A stretch of DNA of 64,000 nucleotides, taken from assembly GCA_019245115.1 (NCBI GenBank), contig JAFARZ010000220.1, positions 95,083 through 159,082 on the forward strand, read 5' to 3'. Within the stretch, counting starts at the first letter, position 1. The number at the start of each line of letters is the position of its first letter. This stretch comes from Streptosporangiaceae bacterium. Its GTDB lineage: Bacteria; Actinomycetota; Actinomycetes; Streptosporangiales; Streptosporangiaceae. A program made the position numbers and the translations under genes. The notes under the pieces were generated by a model. The model did not search any database. It saw nothing but the letters and a program-made list of their open reading frames with translations, and had not been told where the DNA came from. Shown here piece by piece: positions 17,228 to 25,708 of the stretch.

Positions 17228-17560
17228 CTTCGAGCCCGGTGCCAGCCAAGCGGGGTGCCAGCCAAGGCCGGTGCCTGCTAAGCGGGGTGCCGGCCAAGCG
17301 GGGTGCCGGCCAAGCGGGGTGCCAGCTAAGCGGGGTGCCAGCTAAGCGGGGTGCCGGCCAAGCCCCGGTGCCAGCCAAGCCGGGTGCCAGCCAAGGCCGG
17401 TGCCTGCTAAGCGGGGTGCCAGCTAAGCGGGGTGCCGGCCAAGGCCGGTGCCTGCTAAGCGGGGTGCCGGCCAAGCGGGGTGTCGGCCAAGCGGGGTGCC
17501 CGCTAAGCGGGGTGCCCGCTAAGCGGGGGTGTCGGCTAAGCCGGGTGTCGGCTGAGCGCG
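17228..17560 (+). repeat. 16-bp tandem repeat, about 20 units
   Basis: Units follow AAGCGGGGTGCCRGCY with small variants, and two units have 17 bases. Because 16 is not a multiple of three, any frame through it changes from unit to unit, so it is non-coding. It ends about 25 bases before the ATG at 17585. Confidence 0.85.
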
Positions 17561-17584
17561 GCGCAACGGATAGCGTTACCTGGT

Positions 17585-17890
17585 ATGGAGCTTCGTGTAG
17601 CCGACAACCCGGACAAGTCCCGCTACGAGATCAAGGCCGACGGCGAGGTCGCGGGGTTTATCAACTACAAGATTTCTCCGGACGACATCGCGTTCATCCA
17701 CACGGAGACCGTGGATCGGTTCCGGGGGAAGGGCATCGCGGGGCACCTGGTCCAGGCCAGCCTCGATTCCGCCCGGGAGCGCGGCCTGGCGGTCCTGCCG
17801 TACTGCCCGTACGTGCGGAGCTGGATCGGCGAGCACCTCGAGTACGCCAAGCTGGTACCGGCGGAATCACGCGGGGAGTTCGGCCTGTGA
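17585..17890 (+). CDS. Small GNAT-family acetyltransferase
   Basis: This 101-residue protein of the short YjdJ-type GNAT group has EVAGFINYKISPDDIAFIHTETVDRFRGKGIAGHLVQASLDSARERGL, where the R-G-K-G-I-A loop would hold the acetyl-CoA phosphates, then VLPYCPYVRSWIGEH. Members of this group are minimal acetyltransferases of unknown acceptor. Its TGA overlaps the GTG of the dehydrogenase gene, so the two form an operon. The 16-bp tandem array lies just upstream. Confidence 0.75.
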   Translation: MELRVADNPDKSRYEIKADGEVAGFINYKISPDDIAFIHTETVDRFRGKGIAGHLVQASLDSARERGLAVLPYCPYVRSWIGEHLEYAKLVPAESRGEFGL

Positions 17891-18816
17891 GCGATAAAAC
17901 GATCACCGTCTGGCTGCCCGATCCGGCTGCCGAGACCGTTATGGGCGGCCTGCCGGACGGCTTCCGCGCCGACGTCTGGACCGGCGGGAGCGACCTGCCA
18001 CCGTCGGCGGACCAGGTGGAGGTCGTCATCCCGCCGTTCGCCGTGCTGTCGCCCAAGCTGCCGCTGCTCGCCGAGCTACCCCGGCTGCGGCTGATACAGC
18101 TGCTGTCCGCGGGCGCGGAGCTGGTGATCCCGCATGTCCCGCCCGGCGTCACACTGGCCACCGCTCGCGGCGCGCACGATGACTCGGTGGCTGAGTGGGT
18201 GCTCGGCGTCATCCTGGCCCACGCCCGCAGCCTGCCGAGGTTCGTGCGCGCCCAGGACGAAGGCCGGTGGGACTTCACGCAGACCGGCACGCTGGTCGGC
18301 AAGACCGTGCTGATCCTCGGTTACGGCTCCATCGGCGAGGCGGTGGCGCGGATGGTCGCTCCGTTCGGGGTAACGCTGCTGCCGGTGGCCCGCCACCCGC
18401 GCGAAGGAGTCGCCGGGCTCAGCGAGCTGCCGTCCCTGCTGCCCAAGGCGGATGTCGTGGTGCTGCTTGTTCCCGTGACGCCCGCCACCATGGGAATGGT
18501 GGACGCGAAGTTCCTCGCTCAGCTGGCCGACGGCGCGTTGCTGGTCAACGCCGCCCGTGGCGCGATCGTCGACACCGAGGCGCTGCTCGCGGAACTGCGC
18601 ACCGGACGCGTGTACGCCGCGCTCGACGTCACCGATCCCGAGCCACTGCCGTCCGGCCATCCGCTGTGGTCCGCCCCCGGACTCATCCTGACCCCGCATG
18701 TGGCGGGGGCCAGCGGCCATCCGATGGCCCGCGCGCTTGCCGTGGCCAAGGCTCAGCTCGTCCGCTACGCGGCGGGAGAGCCGCTGCTGAACGTGGTCGG
18801 CGAAGAAGGCTACTGA
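17887..18816 (+). CDS. D-isomer-specific 2-hydroxyacid dehydrogenase
   Basis: The 309-residue cytoplasmic oxidoreductase interconverts a 2-hydroxyacid and a 2-oxoacid with NAD(P). The nucleotide fold has GYGSIG. The catalytic arginine sits in NAARGAIVDT, the glutamate in DPEPLP and the histidine in LTPHVAGAS. Length and spacing match the glyoxylate/hydroxypyruvate or phosphoglycerate-like branch, but the acid cannot be named. The GTG at 17887 overlaps the acetyltransferase stop. A hairpin with a short T run follows the stop. Confidence 0.88.
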   Translation: MSDKTITVWLPDPAAETVMGGLPDGFRADVWTGGSDLPPSADQVEVVIPPFAVLSPKLPLLAELPRLRLIQLLSAGAELVIPHVPPGVTLATARGAHDDSVAEWVLGVILAHARSLPRFVRAQDEGRWDFTQTGTLVGKTVLILGYGSIGEAVARMVAPFGVTLLPVARHPREGVAGLSELPSLLPKADVVVLLVPVTPATMGMVDAKFLAQLADGALLVNAARGAIVDTEALLAELRTGRVYAALDVTDPEPLPSGHPLWSAPGLILTPHVAGASGHPMARALAVAKAQLVRYAAGEPLLNVVGEEGY

Positions 18817-18819
18817 GAT

Positions 18820-18865
18820 CATCGGCACGCCGATGAGTTTTCGTCCTGAGTCTCGTCGGACTCAG
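18820..18865 (+). terminator. Probable terminator with a second hairpin
   Basis: CATCGGC (18820-18826) and GCCGATG (18829-18835) form a tight stem followed by agTTTT. CTGAGTC (18846-18852) and GACTCAG (18859-18865) form a second stem. They lie between the dehydrogenase stop and the sigma-factor gene, so they probably end the upstream transcript. The second stem could instead affect the sigma-factor leader. Confidence 0.55.
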
Positions 18866-18912
18866 TAGCCAGGGGGTCTGGGGGATCGGCATCCCCCAGA
18901 AAGGAGCTGACC

Positions 18913-19839
18913 ATGGACCAGTTCGAGGAACTCGCTCAACGGCACCGGCGCGAGCTGCACGTGCACTGCTACCGGATGCTCGCGTCGTTCGACGAAGCTG
19001 AGGACGCGGTGCAGGAGACGTTCCTGCGTGCCTGGCGCGCGCGGGAGAGTTTCGGCGGATCTGGTCAGTTCCGGGCGTGGCTGTACCGGATCGCGACGAA
19101 CGTCTGCCTGGACCTGCTCCGCTCACGCAAGAGCCCATCGAGGATGACCTCGTTCGCGGAGGTGCCGTGGCTTCAGCCGTATCCCGACGCGCTGCTGGAC
19201 GAGGTGGCCTCCACCGACGAAGCGCCGGAAGAGGCGGCCATCCGGCGGGAGACGATCTCGCTGGCGTTCCTCGCCGCGCTCCAGGCGCTGCCGCCCCGTC
19301 AGCGCGCCGCCCTGATCGCACGTGACATCCTCGGCTGGCCGGCCAGCGAGACCGCCGATGTGCTCGGCACCAGCGTGGCCGCCGCGAACAGCGCCCTCCA
19401 GCGGGCCCGCGTCACCATGCAGCAGCACCTGCCGCAGCGCCGCTCCGAGTGGTCCGCCCGCGAGCCGACGGCGGAAGAGATGAATCTGGTCACTGCGTTC
19501 ATCGAGGCACATGAACGCTGTGACACGGCCGCCGCGATAGCGATCGCCGCGAAGGACCTGCGCGTCACCATGCCGCCCCAGCCGATGTGCTTCGACGGCG
19601 TGGAGTCGATCATCCCGCTGATGGCCGAGGCGGGCGTCATGGGCACCTGGCGCCTGATCCCGGTTCACGCCAACCGCATGCCGGCCGCCGCCAGCTACCT
19701 GCTGCGGCCGGGCGACACCAAGTATCGCGCCTTCAAGTTCGACATCATGCGCATCGAGGACGGGAGGATCGCGGAGATCACCACCTTCAACGCCGATCTG
19801 TTCCCCGCCTTCGGCCTCGAGCCGGTGCTCAGGACGTGA
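18913..19839 (+). CDS. ECF sigma factor with a C-terminal SnoaL-like domain
   Basis: Region 2 of a group IV sigma factor is clear (HRRELHVHCYRMLASFDEAEDAVQETFLRAWRARESF, then FRAWLYRIATNVCLDLLR). Region 4 follows (LPPRQRAALIARDILGWPASETADVLGTSVAAANSALQRAR). A C-terminal NTF2/SnoaL-like extension of about 115 residues replaces an anti-sigma gene, as in the SigG/SigJ-like groups, where the extension sets activity. The regulon is unknown. No anti-sigma gene lies nearby. It overlaps the convergent lipoprotein gene by 11 bases. Confidence 0.85.
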   Translation: MDQFEELAQRHRRELHVHCYRMLASFDEAEDAVQETFLRAWRARESFGGSGQFRAWLYRIATNVCLDLLRSRKSPSRMTSFAEVPWLQPYPDALLDEVASTDEAPEEAAIRRETISLAFLAALQALPPRQRAALIARDILGWPASETADVLGTSVAAANSALQRARVTMQQHLPQRRSEWSAREPTAEEMNLVTAFIEAHERCDTAAAIAIAAKDLRVTMPPQPMCFDGVESIIPLMAEAGVMGTWRLIPVHANRMPAAASYLLRPGDTKYRAFKFDIMRIEDGRIAEITTFNADLFPAFGLEPVLRT

Positions 19840-21151
19840 CCACGGTCGCGTAGATCGCAGACTTCTTGCTGGCGCCGACCGCGCTTCCCCAGGTGAGGGA
19901 GATCCGGCCGCCGGGCAGCTGGGCGATGCCGAACGTGTCACCTGGCCACACCGCGGCGTTGCCGTACTTCGCTGACACCATGACCGCCGGACCGAGCCAG
20001 CCGTGGCGGATCGAGAACGGCCGGAGGTAAGTGGCGTAGCCCGGCGCGGGCGCACTGGTCTGCCAGGCAATGTAGGCGATACCGGCCTGGCCGCCCGCTG
20101 ATTCGGTGATGTGCGGCGCTCGATCGGTATCGGGAGTGACGCGGATCGGCACCGACCAGGTCCGGCCGCCGTCGGCGGAGTACGTCAGCCAGCCGATGTC
20201 AGCGGCGGCGGTCTGGGTGTCCCAGGTGACGTACAGGTTCCCGGCGGCGTCGGCGCTGATGTCGCCGTCGATCCACCAGGTCGGCAGGGCCACGGTCCCG
20301 TTGGCTGGCCACAGCGCTGGCGGTGACGCAGGCCAGTGCGTCCCGTCCGGCGAGGACGCGAAGAACTCGTATCCGGGCTGGACCGCGAGCGTCCGCTGGC
20401 TGGTGGGATGGCCTTCGTAGACAATGTCGATCCGCCCGGCCGGGCCGAGGACGAGGGGAGCGGAGTAGCCGCCACCCAGCGGGAAACGCGGCTCCACGGG
20501 GATGATGGGCCCCCAGGTCCGGCCGCCGTCCGAGGAGGCCTGGATAACGGCGTTGAAATCGCCATTGGTGTAGGCGCAGCTTCCCGATCTGGCGCACAGG
20601 AGCTTCACCTCCGACCCGGACGGACCGTAGTCCCAGGTGAGGTACACGTGACCGGCGGGTCCGACGGCGATGAAGTCCCGGTCGCCCCAGTCTCCCGGCT
20701 TCGGCGGGAAGAGCGAATGGGTTTGCGCGAAGCTGGCACCGTGGTCGCGGGAGGCGGCCACCACCGGATACATGGAGGTGCCCGGCAGGCCGACCGCCCC
20801 GTCGGCGTGCATGTAGGAGACGTATACGGTCCCGTCTCCGGCTACCGCGATGGCCGGGTCCCAGCTGTGTCCCAGCGAGCCAGGCACGGCGACCGGCGCG
20901 CTGAAGTGCCCGCCGGAATCAGCCGACCAGGCGAAGCCGATACCCCCGCAGCCGATCCAGTCGGCATAGACATGTCCGGGCGCCGCGGCGGCCTCCTCCA
21001 CCTCCGAGTTGTTCCCCAGGCATCCGGCGCTGATGTCGAGCATCCCCGGCGCTCCGGGCCGCTGGCTGGCGCCCGGCGACTGGCTGCACGCCTGAACCCC
21101 GGCCGCGGTCAGCGCGACCAGCACCACGCACCCGATCAGTTTCTTGACCAC
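19829..21151 (-). CDS. Secreted lipoprotein with BNR/Asp-box (sialidase-like) repeats
   Basis: The signal sequence MVKKLIGCVVLVALTAAGVQAC ends in a lipobox, so this is a surface lipoprotein. The rest of the 440 residues is a beta-propeller with Asp-box loops S-x-D-x-G-x-x-W/F (SADSGGHF, SSDGGRTW, SPDGTHW, SADGGRTW). Such folds occur in sialidases and in many non-enzymatic binding proteins. The sialidase R-I-P motif and arginine triad are not obvious, so an enzymatic role is unproven. It diverges from the membrane gene at 21174, sharing a very short promoter gap of about 20 bases. Confidence 0.75.
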   Translation of the reverse strand: MVKKLIGCVVLVALTAAGVQACSQSPGASQRPGAPGMLDISAGCLGNNSEVEEAAAAPGHVYADWIGCGGIGFAWSADSGGHFSAPVAVPGSLGHSWDPAIAVAGDGTVYVSYMHADGAVGLPGTSMYPVVAASRDHGASFAQTHSLFPPKPGDWGDRDFIAVGPAGHVYLTWDYGPSGSEVKLLCARSGSCAYTNGDFNAVIQASSDGGRTWGPIIPVEPRFPLGGGYSAPLVLGPAGRIDIVYEGHPTSQRTLAVQPGYEFFASSPDGTHWPASPPALWPANGTVALPTWWIDGDISADAAGNLYVTWDTQTAAADIGWLTYSADGGRTWSVPIRVTPDTDRAPHITESAGGQAGIAYIAWQTSAPAPGYATYLRPFSIRHGWLGPAVMVSAKYGNAAVWPGDTFGIAQLPGGRISLTWGSAVGASKKSAIYATVVTS

Positions 21152-21173
21152 ACACCACCACTATCATCTGGGC

Positions 21174-21572
21174 GTGACCGAAATTTCGGTGTGGCTGCGA
21201 CGCGGTACGACGACGGTGGCCGCCGGCCGGGTGGCGCTCGGGCTGACCGCGCTGGCCTGGCCCGCGGTACCCGCCCGTCCCTGGGTTGGCGCGTCAGCGG
21301 ATGACCTGGCCGCGAAGGTGTTCGGCCGCGCGCTCGGCGCGCGGGACGTAGCGCTCGGACTTGGCGCGCTGGCCGCGCCGACCGGGTCCGCCCGTGCCTG
21401 GGTGGCCGCAGGAGCGCTGTCCGATGCCCTCGACGTGCTCGCCAGCGTGGCGTCGTGGCGAGACCTGCCCCGGCTGACACGCTGGCTGGTTGCCGCGTCA
21501 GCCGGCGGCGCCGCCATAGTCGGCGCCGCCGGAGCGCTTACCGTCGAGACGCAAGCCCGGTCGCGGCCGTAG
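21174..21572 (+). CDS. Small membrane protein (DUF4267-like)
   Basis: This roughly 132-residue alanine-rich protein has about four hydrophobic segments and the pattern GRVALGLTALAWPAVPARPWVG...FGRALGARDVALGLGALAA...DALDVLAS, typical of DUF4267-type membrane proteins of unknown role. GTG at 21174 is chosen because the in-frame ATG at 21144 would add a histidine-rich leader and overlap the divergent gene. Its stop abuts the stop of the next, convergent gene without a gap. Confidence 0.6.
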   Translation: MTEISVWLRRGTTTVAAGRVALGLTALAWPAVPARPWVGASADDLAAKVFGRALGARDVALGLGALAAPTGSARAWVAAGALSDALDVLASVASWRDLPRLTRWLVAASAGGAAIVGAAGALTVETQARSRP

Positions 21573-21896
21573 TCAGGAGGACGCGGCCTCGGTGGCGCGC
21601 TCACCCGACATGTTGACGGCGGGGAACATGCCGGCCTTGGCCTTGCCGGTGAGGGTGTCACCGTCGATCGTCACCGTGCACTTGAGGTTGAGCTTCATCG
21701 GCTTGGTGACGGCCTGGTGCCAGGTGACCTCGTTGCCCTGGACCGAGACGTCGGTGAGCGCCGACTCCTCTCCGGAGTCCACGCTGTAGGACGTGCCCTG
21801 CCACGTGCCATCGGCCGCCTGGCTGAGTTCCAGCCGGGCGTGCTGCTTGCCGATCGGGGTGTCTATGGTCATGTTCCAGGTACCTGCAGCTGACAT
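21573..21896 (-). CDS. Small conserved beta-rich protein of unknown function
   Basis: The 107-residue protein alternates short strands (WNMTIDTPIGKQHARLELSQ, WQGTSYSVDSGEESALTDVSVQGNEVTWHQAV, KCTVTIDGDTLTGKAKAGMFP). It looks like a small lipocalin-like or avidin-like barrel that is common in actinobacteria. No catalytic residues or signal peptide are seen. It stands alone between convergent and same-strand neighbours. Confidence 0.65.
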   Translation of the reverse strand: MSAAGTWNMTIDTPIGKQHARLELSQAADGTWQGTSYSVDSGEESALTDVSVQGNEVTWHQAVTKPMKLNLKCTVTIDGDTLTGKAKAGMFPAVNMSGERATEAASS

Positions 21897-21960
21897 GTGC
21901 GGTCTCTCCTGTCCACGTTGACGTCACGCGCTGACGTGCAGCCCAGCCCGTTCGGCTAGA

Positions 21961-22416
21961 TCACGTTCTAGTTTTTATCACCGTCAGGATCAGGCTGGCG
22001 AGTCCCTGGGGCCAGATGGCTTCGGTGCTCGCCTCGATCTCCGGCAGGGACCACCAGTGCCACGCCGCGATCCCGTCGCGGGCGTGCATGCCGCCGACGT
22101 CGACGACGCGGCGGCCCGGCGTGGAAACGCGGGCCAGGAAGAAGCGTTCGTGCTGGCGGACGATCCGCGGTCCGTACCGCATGGTGATCTCGTGGGCGTG
22201 AACTTCACCGCCGAGCACGACGTCGGTCCAGCCGGTCTCCTCGGCCAGCTCCCGCAGCGCACCGGCCGCGAAGGATTCCCCTTCATCCAGGCCGCCGCCC
22301 GGTGTCGACCAGTGCCGGCCGTTCGGCGGCCCGTCGTCGTACCGGAACAGCAGCACCCGATCCAGTGGATCGAGGACGATGACCCGCCCGGCCTGCCGCA
22401 GCGGCAACGCGGTCAC
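21961..22416 (-). CDS. NUDIX hydrolase
   Basis: The 151-residue protein hydrolyses a nucleoside-diphosphate-linked substrate. The NUDIX box G-x5-E-x7-R-E-x-x-E-E-x-G is complete (GGGLDEGESFAAGALRELAEETGW), so metal-dependent activity is expected. The substrate is unknown; house-cleaning of oxidised or damaged nucleotides is common. The GTG at 22414-22416 overlaps the stop of the upstream HAD gene, so these form a two-gene operon. Confidence 0.88.
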   Translation of the reverse strand: MTALPLRQAGRVIVLDPLDRVLLFRYDDGPPNGRHWSTPGGGLDEGESFAAGALRELAEETGWTDVVLGGEVHAHEITMRYGPRIVRQHERFFLARVSTPGRRVVDVGGMHARDGIAAWHWWSLPEIEASTEAIWPQGLASLILTVIKTRT

Positions 22417-23057
22417 AGGTACGCTTCCACCTCGAGGAGCGACCGGACGACGGGCGCTGCCCGGCCTGGGACCGCCGCACCGCGCACGATCTGCACGCCC
22501 TTGACGCCTATCGCCTCGGCGCCGGCGCAGAACACCGCCTGGTCGTCCACGAACAGCGCGGCCTCGGCCGCCACCCCGAGCTCCTTGAGCGCGTGCCGGT
22601 AGATCCGCGGCGACGGCTTGACGCAACCGACCTCACAGGACAGCACCAGCGCGTCGGCGAGCGCGGCCACGCCAAGGGAGAACAGCAGATCCCTGGTGAA
22701 CTCGCCACAGTTGCTGACGACCGCGATCTTGATACCGCGTGCCTTCAGCCCCTCCAGGAACGGCATCGTATCGTCGAACACGAACCCGTCGGCCAGCAGC
22801 AGCTCCCGCTCCCGGGCGGCGAGCTTGCGCAGCAGATCATCCCGCGGCTCGATGCCGTAGGTCCGCAGGATCAGCTCGTATCCCTCGAGCCTGGACAGCT
22901 CTCCGACGCTCAGCGCGGGCTCGAGCCGGACATATGCGTCGTGCATCTCATCCGCGGACAGCCCCGCCAGCTCCGACAGCTCGCGGCCGCGTGCCCCAAA
23001 GTCCGCATCGAGCATGGTTCCATACGCGTCAACCAGGCACGCATCCATATAGGCCAT
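22413..23057 (-). CDS. HAD-superfamily hydrolase (haloacid-dehalogenase-like)
   Basis: The 214-residue HAD protein has motif I VDAYGTM (nucleophile Asp, with Tyr at the +2 position as in haloacid dehalogenases), motif II VVSNCGE, the motif III lysine in CVKPSPRIY and motif IV LFVDDQ. A helical cap lies between motifs I and II. It probably removes a phosphate or a halide from a small molecule; the Tyr at +2 favours dehalogenase-like chemistry, but phosphatases with this variation exist. It is the first gene of the NUDIX operon and diverges from the HipA-like gene over a short gap holding a CCGGGGG/CCCCCGG inverted repeat (about 23082-23098). Confidence 0.8.
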   Translation of the reverse strand: MAYMDACLVDAYGTMLDADFGARGRELSELAGLSADEMHDAYVRLEPALSVGELSRLEGYELILRTYGIEPRDDLLRKLAARERELLLADGFVFDDTMPFLEGLKARGIKIAVVSNCGEFTRDLLFSLGVAALADALVLSCEVGCVKPSPRIYRHALKELGVAAEAALFVDDQAVFCAGAEAIGVKGVQIVRGAAVPGRAAPVVRSLLEVEAYL

Positions 23058-23123
23058 TTTCTCATAAGTATTTATCCGGGGGCGGACACCAACCCCCGGA
23101 GGGTGAGAGCTACGCTGGCCGGC

Positions 23124-23861
23124 GTGCTGGAACGGGTCACGGTGACGCGGTATGTGACGCCGCTGCGCGAGGGCGGGTCGCTGCCCGCGCTGGTCGAGGC
23201 GGACAACCTGGGGACGTACGTGATGAAGTTCCGGGGTGCCGGGCAGGGGCCGCTCGCGCTGGTCGCCGAGATCATCGCGGGAGAACTGGCGCGCTCACTC
23301 GGACTGCGGGTACCGGAACTGGTGCTGGCCGGACTCGACCCGCAGATCGCGGCCAGCGAGCCGGACCCGGAGATCCAGGACCTGCTGCGCGCCAGCGAGG
23401 GGCTCAACCTCGGCGTGGACTTCCTGCCGGGCGCGGCCGGATTCGATCCGCTGGGCTGGACCGCCGACAAGACCTTCGCCAGCCAGGTGCTGTGGTTCGA
23501 CGCCCTGGTCCAGAACGTGGACCGCACCTGGCGGAACCCCAACCTGCTGGTCTGGCATGGGAACATCTGGCTCATCGACCACGGCGCGGCGCTGTACTTC
23601 CACCACAACCCAGCTGTATCAGCCGGCACAGGCCCCGACCCGCTGAAGCCCTTCGACGCCAAGGATCACGTGCTCGGCGCCCGAGGGCGGCCCGGGCTGG
23701 AGGAAGCCCACGCGACGCTGGAACCACGTGTCACAGGAACGGTGCTGGCGCAAGCAGTGCAGTCCGTTCCCCGTGATTGGTTTGGTGATCTTGACCCGGC
23801 GGACTATGTCGCCTACCTGAAGCGGCGCGCGGCGGTCGTGCCGGAGGTGATCCGGCTATGA
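23124..23861 (+). CDS. HipA-like protein kinase-fold protein
   Basis: The 245-residue protein has the compact HipA-like kinase core: an N-lobe lysine in YVMKFRGAGQGPLALVAEIIAGELARSLGL, a catalytic-loop NVDRTWRNPNLLV (cf. H/N-x-D-R-x-x-x-N), and a metal-binding IDHGAALYFHH. This is the stand-alone HipA-like group found with DUF3037, rather than the HipA/HipB toxin. It may phosphorylate a protein target. The GTG at 23124 fits the family start; a GTG at 23103 is also in frame. Its stop overlaps the ATG of the DUF3037 gene, so both products probably act together. Confidence 0.75.
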   Translation: MLERVTVTRYVTPLREGGSLPALVEADNLGTYVMKFRGAGQGPLALVAEIIAGELARSLGLRVPELVLAGLDPQIAASEPDPEIQDLLRASEGLNLGVDFLPGAAGFDPLGWTADKTFASQVLWFDALVQNVDRTWRNPNLLVWHGNIWLIDHGAALYFHHNPAVSAGTGPDPLKPFDAKDHVLGARGRPGLEEAHATLEPRVTGTVLAQAVQSVPRDWFGDLDPADYVAYLKRRAAVVPEVIRL

Positions 23862-24232
23862 GTCCCGCGGAGGTGTTCGAGTACGCGGTGGTGCGGGTCG
23901 TGCCCCGGGTTGAGCGCGGCGAGGCGATCAACGTCGGGGTGATCGTGTACTGCAAGGCCCGTAAGTACCTGTGCGCGCGGATCGAACTCGACGAGAGGCG
24001 GCTGCTGGCGCTGGACCCGCGGGTGGACGTCGGGGCGGTACGCAACGCGCTTGCCGCGTTCGGGAAGGCGTGCCGGGAGGGACCGCTGGCCGAGCGGCCG
24101 CTGGGGGAGCGGTTCCGGTGGCTCACCGCGCCGCGGTCGACGATGGTGCAGCCGGGGCCCGTGCACACCGGGCTCACCGACGACCCGGACGGGGAACTGG
24201 ACCGGCTGTTCGGCGAGCAGGTCCAGGTGTAG
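23858..24232 (+). CDS. DUF3037 partner protein
   Basis: The 124-residue DUF3037 protein starts EVFEYAVVRVVPRVERGEAINVGVIVYC and continues with LLALDPRVDVGAVRNALAAF and RFRWLTAPRSTMVQPGPVHTG, all typical of the family. The function is unknown, but it is found next to HipA-like kinases across bacteria. The ATGA overlap implies coupling. It ends one base before the stop of the convergent DapA-like gene. Confidence 0.8.
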   Translation: MSPAEVFEYAVVRVVPRVERGEAINVGVIVYCKARKYLCARIELDERRLLALDPRVDVGAVRNALAAFGKACREGPLAERPLGERFRWLTAPRSTMVQPGPVHTGLTDDPDGELDRLFGEQVQV

Positions 24233-25147
24233 TTACCCGGCCCAGCGGAGGACCAGCGGGTCGCGGGCGCGGGCCAGGTCCAGGAGGCCGCGGCGGGTCC
24301 GGGGGGAGACCGGGCCGAATGGCGCACGGGTGCGCTCCGAGCCGATGACGCCTCCCTCGGCGAGCAGGATCTTCTGCGCGCGAAGGCCGCACTGGCGGTT
24401 CTCGAAATGCAGCAGCGGCAGCAGGCGCTCCCACTCGGCCGCGGCGCTCGCCCGGTGGCCGGCCGCATAGCTCCGCACGATCTTGCCAAGCTCGTGGGGG
24501 ATCGTCGAACTGGGCATCGTGCCCACCGCGCCCGCGTCGAGGTCCGGTATCAGCGTCACCGACTCCTCACCGTCGAACCGGCCCGGCAGCGCTCCGGCCA
24601 GCGCGCTCAGCTTGTCGGCGGCGAACGGGACCTCGACCTTGACGTGGGTGATCCGGGGGACCTCCTTGACCAGGTCGATGAGCAGCGGCGCGGGGAGAGC
24701 CGTCGTCGACAGCGGGGCGTCCTGCACCATGATCGGGATGTCGATCGCGTCGGCCACCCGACTGAAATACTCGATGACCTGACCGGCCGGGACCGCCATC
24801 GTGACGCCGAAGAACGGTGGCATGACCATCACCATGGCCGCGCCCATGTCCTGGGCGGCGCGGCTGCGGAGCGCCGTGACCCGGGCGCTGTAGTGGCTGG
24901 TGGTGACGATCACCGGCAGCCTGCCCGCGACGTGCTCCAGGGCCTTCCTGGCGACCGCGTCCCGCTCGGCGTCGGTCAGCGAGAACTGCTCGGAGTAGTT
25001 GGCCAGCACGCATACGCCGTCGACTCCGGCGTCCATGAGGTAGTCGAGCACCCGGGCCGTTCCGTCGAGGTCGAGGGCCTCGTCGTCATGGAAGATCGTG
25101 GGCAGCACCGGGGTAACCCCGGTCAGCGCCGCGGCTTCGGCGTTCAT
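24233..25147 (-). CDS. Dihydrodipicolinate synthase/N-acetylneuraminate lyase-family protein
   Basis: The 304-residue TIM-barrel aldolase of the DapA group forms or breaks a C-C bond through a Schiff base. The pattern LDLDGTARVLDYLMDAGVDGVCVLANYSEQFSLTDAER matches the family N-terminus. The expected catalytic lysine lies in THVKVEVPF. The G-T-T-G-E of true DapA is replaced by ANYSEQ, so lysine synthesis is unlikely; a sugar-acid or small oxoacid is more probable. The ATG at 25145-25147 overlaps the stop of the flavoprotein gene, so the two genes act together, perhaps in one catabolic step set. Confidence 0.8.
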   Translation of the reverse strand: MNAEAAALTGVTPVLPTIFHDDEALDLDGTARVLDYLMDAGVDGVCVLANYSEQFSLTDAERDAVARKALEHVAGRLPVIVTTSHYSARVTALRSRAAQDMGAAMVMVMPPFFGVTMAVPAGQVIEYFSRVADAIDIPIMVQDAPLSTTALPAPLLIDLVKEVPRITHVKVEVPFAADKLSALAGALPGRFDGEESVTLIPDLDAGAVGTMPSSTIPHELGKIVRSYAAGHRASAAAEWERLLPLLHFENRQCGLRAQKILLAEGGVIGSERTRAPFGPVSPRTRRGLLDLARARDPLVLRWAG

Positions 25148-25671
25148 GATCGCTCGTTCAGGCTGGTCAGGTGGGCGCGCAGCGTTTCCCACGGGAAGAC
25201 GGCGGGTTCCGGGGTGGCGTCGGGCAGGTTCGCCGGGTCGTAGATCAGCGTTATGCCCCAGTCGCGCAGGTCGGCGATGCTTCGCTGGAACGCCGGGTGC
25301 CGGGACAGGTGGACGTTCGGCCAGGGGACGACGATGATCGGCAACCCCATGCCGACGGCCTCGTTCAGCAGGCCGAGGGCCAGCGTGTCGCTGATCCCGC
25401 TGGCCAGCTTGTTGACGGTGCTGAACGTGGCGGGCGCGACCACCATGGCGTCCGCGGGCGGGAGGACGTCCCCCTCGTACGGCTGCTTGTAGTTCACGCG
25501 GACCGGGTGCCCGGTCAGCGTCACGAGATGCTCGGTGTCCAGGAACCTGGCTCCGTCCGGCGTGGCGATAACGCACACGTCCCAGCCCTGCCCCTGGGCT
25601 GACTGGACGAAGCCGGCGACCTGTCCGGCGGGAGGACCGCCGCAGGCGATGACGTAGAGGACGGGTGCCAC
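25144..25671 (-). CDS. Flavoprotein of the Dfp/PPC-decarboxylase fold
   Basis: The 175-residue flavoprotein has ACGGPPAGQVAGFVQSAQGQGWDVCVIATPDGARFL, then the flavin-contacting MVVAPATFSTVNKLASGISDTLALGL and the PXMN-like segment VVPWPNVHLSRHP. It resembles small FMN proteins related to phosphopantothenoylcysteine decarboxylase; the substrate is unknown. It is the first gene of a pair with the DapA-like gene (ATGA overlap) and diverges from the luciferase-like gene over about 37 bases. Confidence 0.75.
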   Translation of the reverse strand: MAPVLYVIACGGPPAGQVAGFVQSAQGQGWDVCVIATPDGARFLDTEHLVTLTGHPVRVNYKQPYEGDVLPPADAMVVAPATFSTVNKLASGISDTLALGLLNEAVGMGLPIIVVPWPNVHLSRHPAFQRSIADLRDWGITLIYDPANLPDATPEPAVFPWETLRAHLTSLNERS

Positions 25672-25708
25672 GGTCTATGAGACTAGTCCGGTGTGGTCCC
25701 ATGGGGAC

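Larger units (their letters stand above)
16664..17584. other. Gene-free region filled with repeats
   Basis: About 920 bases between the lipoprotein and the acetyltransferase. It holds a 173-bp copy of the dispersed hairpin repeat (16869-17041) and a 16-bp tandem array (about 17228-17560). Open frames across it are not credible: the 16-bp period shifts the frame, and the repeat copies share no conserved frame. Confidence 0.7.

Noticed and set aside
17239..17584. Long plus-strand frame upstream of the 2-hydroxyacid dehydrogenase
   Set aside because: It is made of the 16-bp tandem repeat and passes over the small acetyltransferase in another frame; the real start is GTG at 17887.
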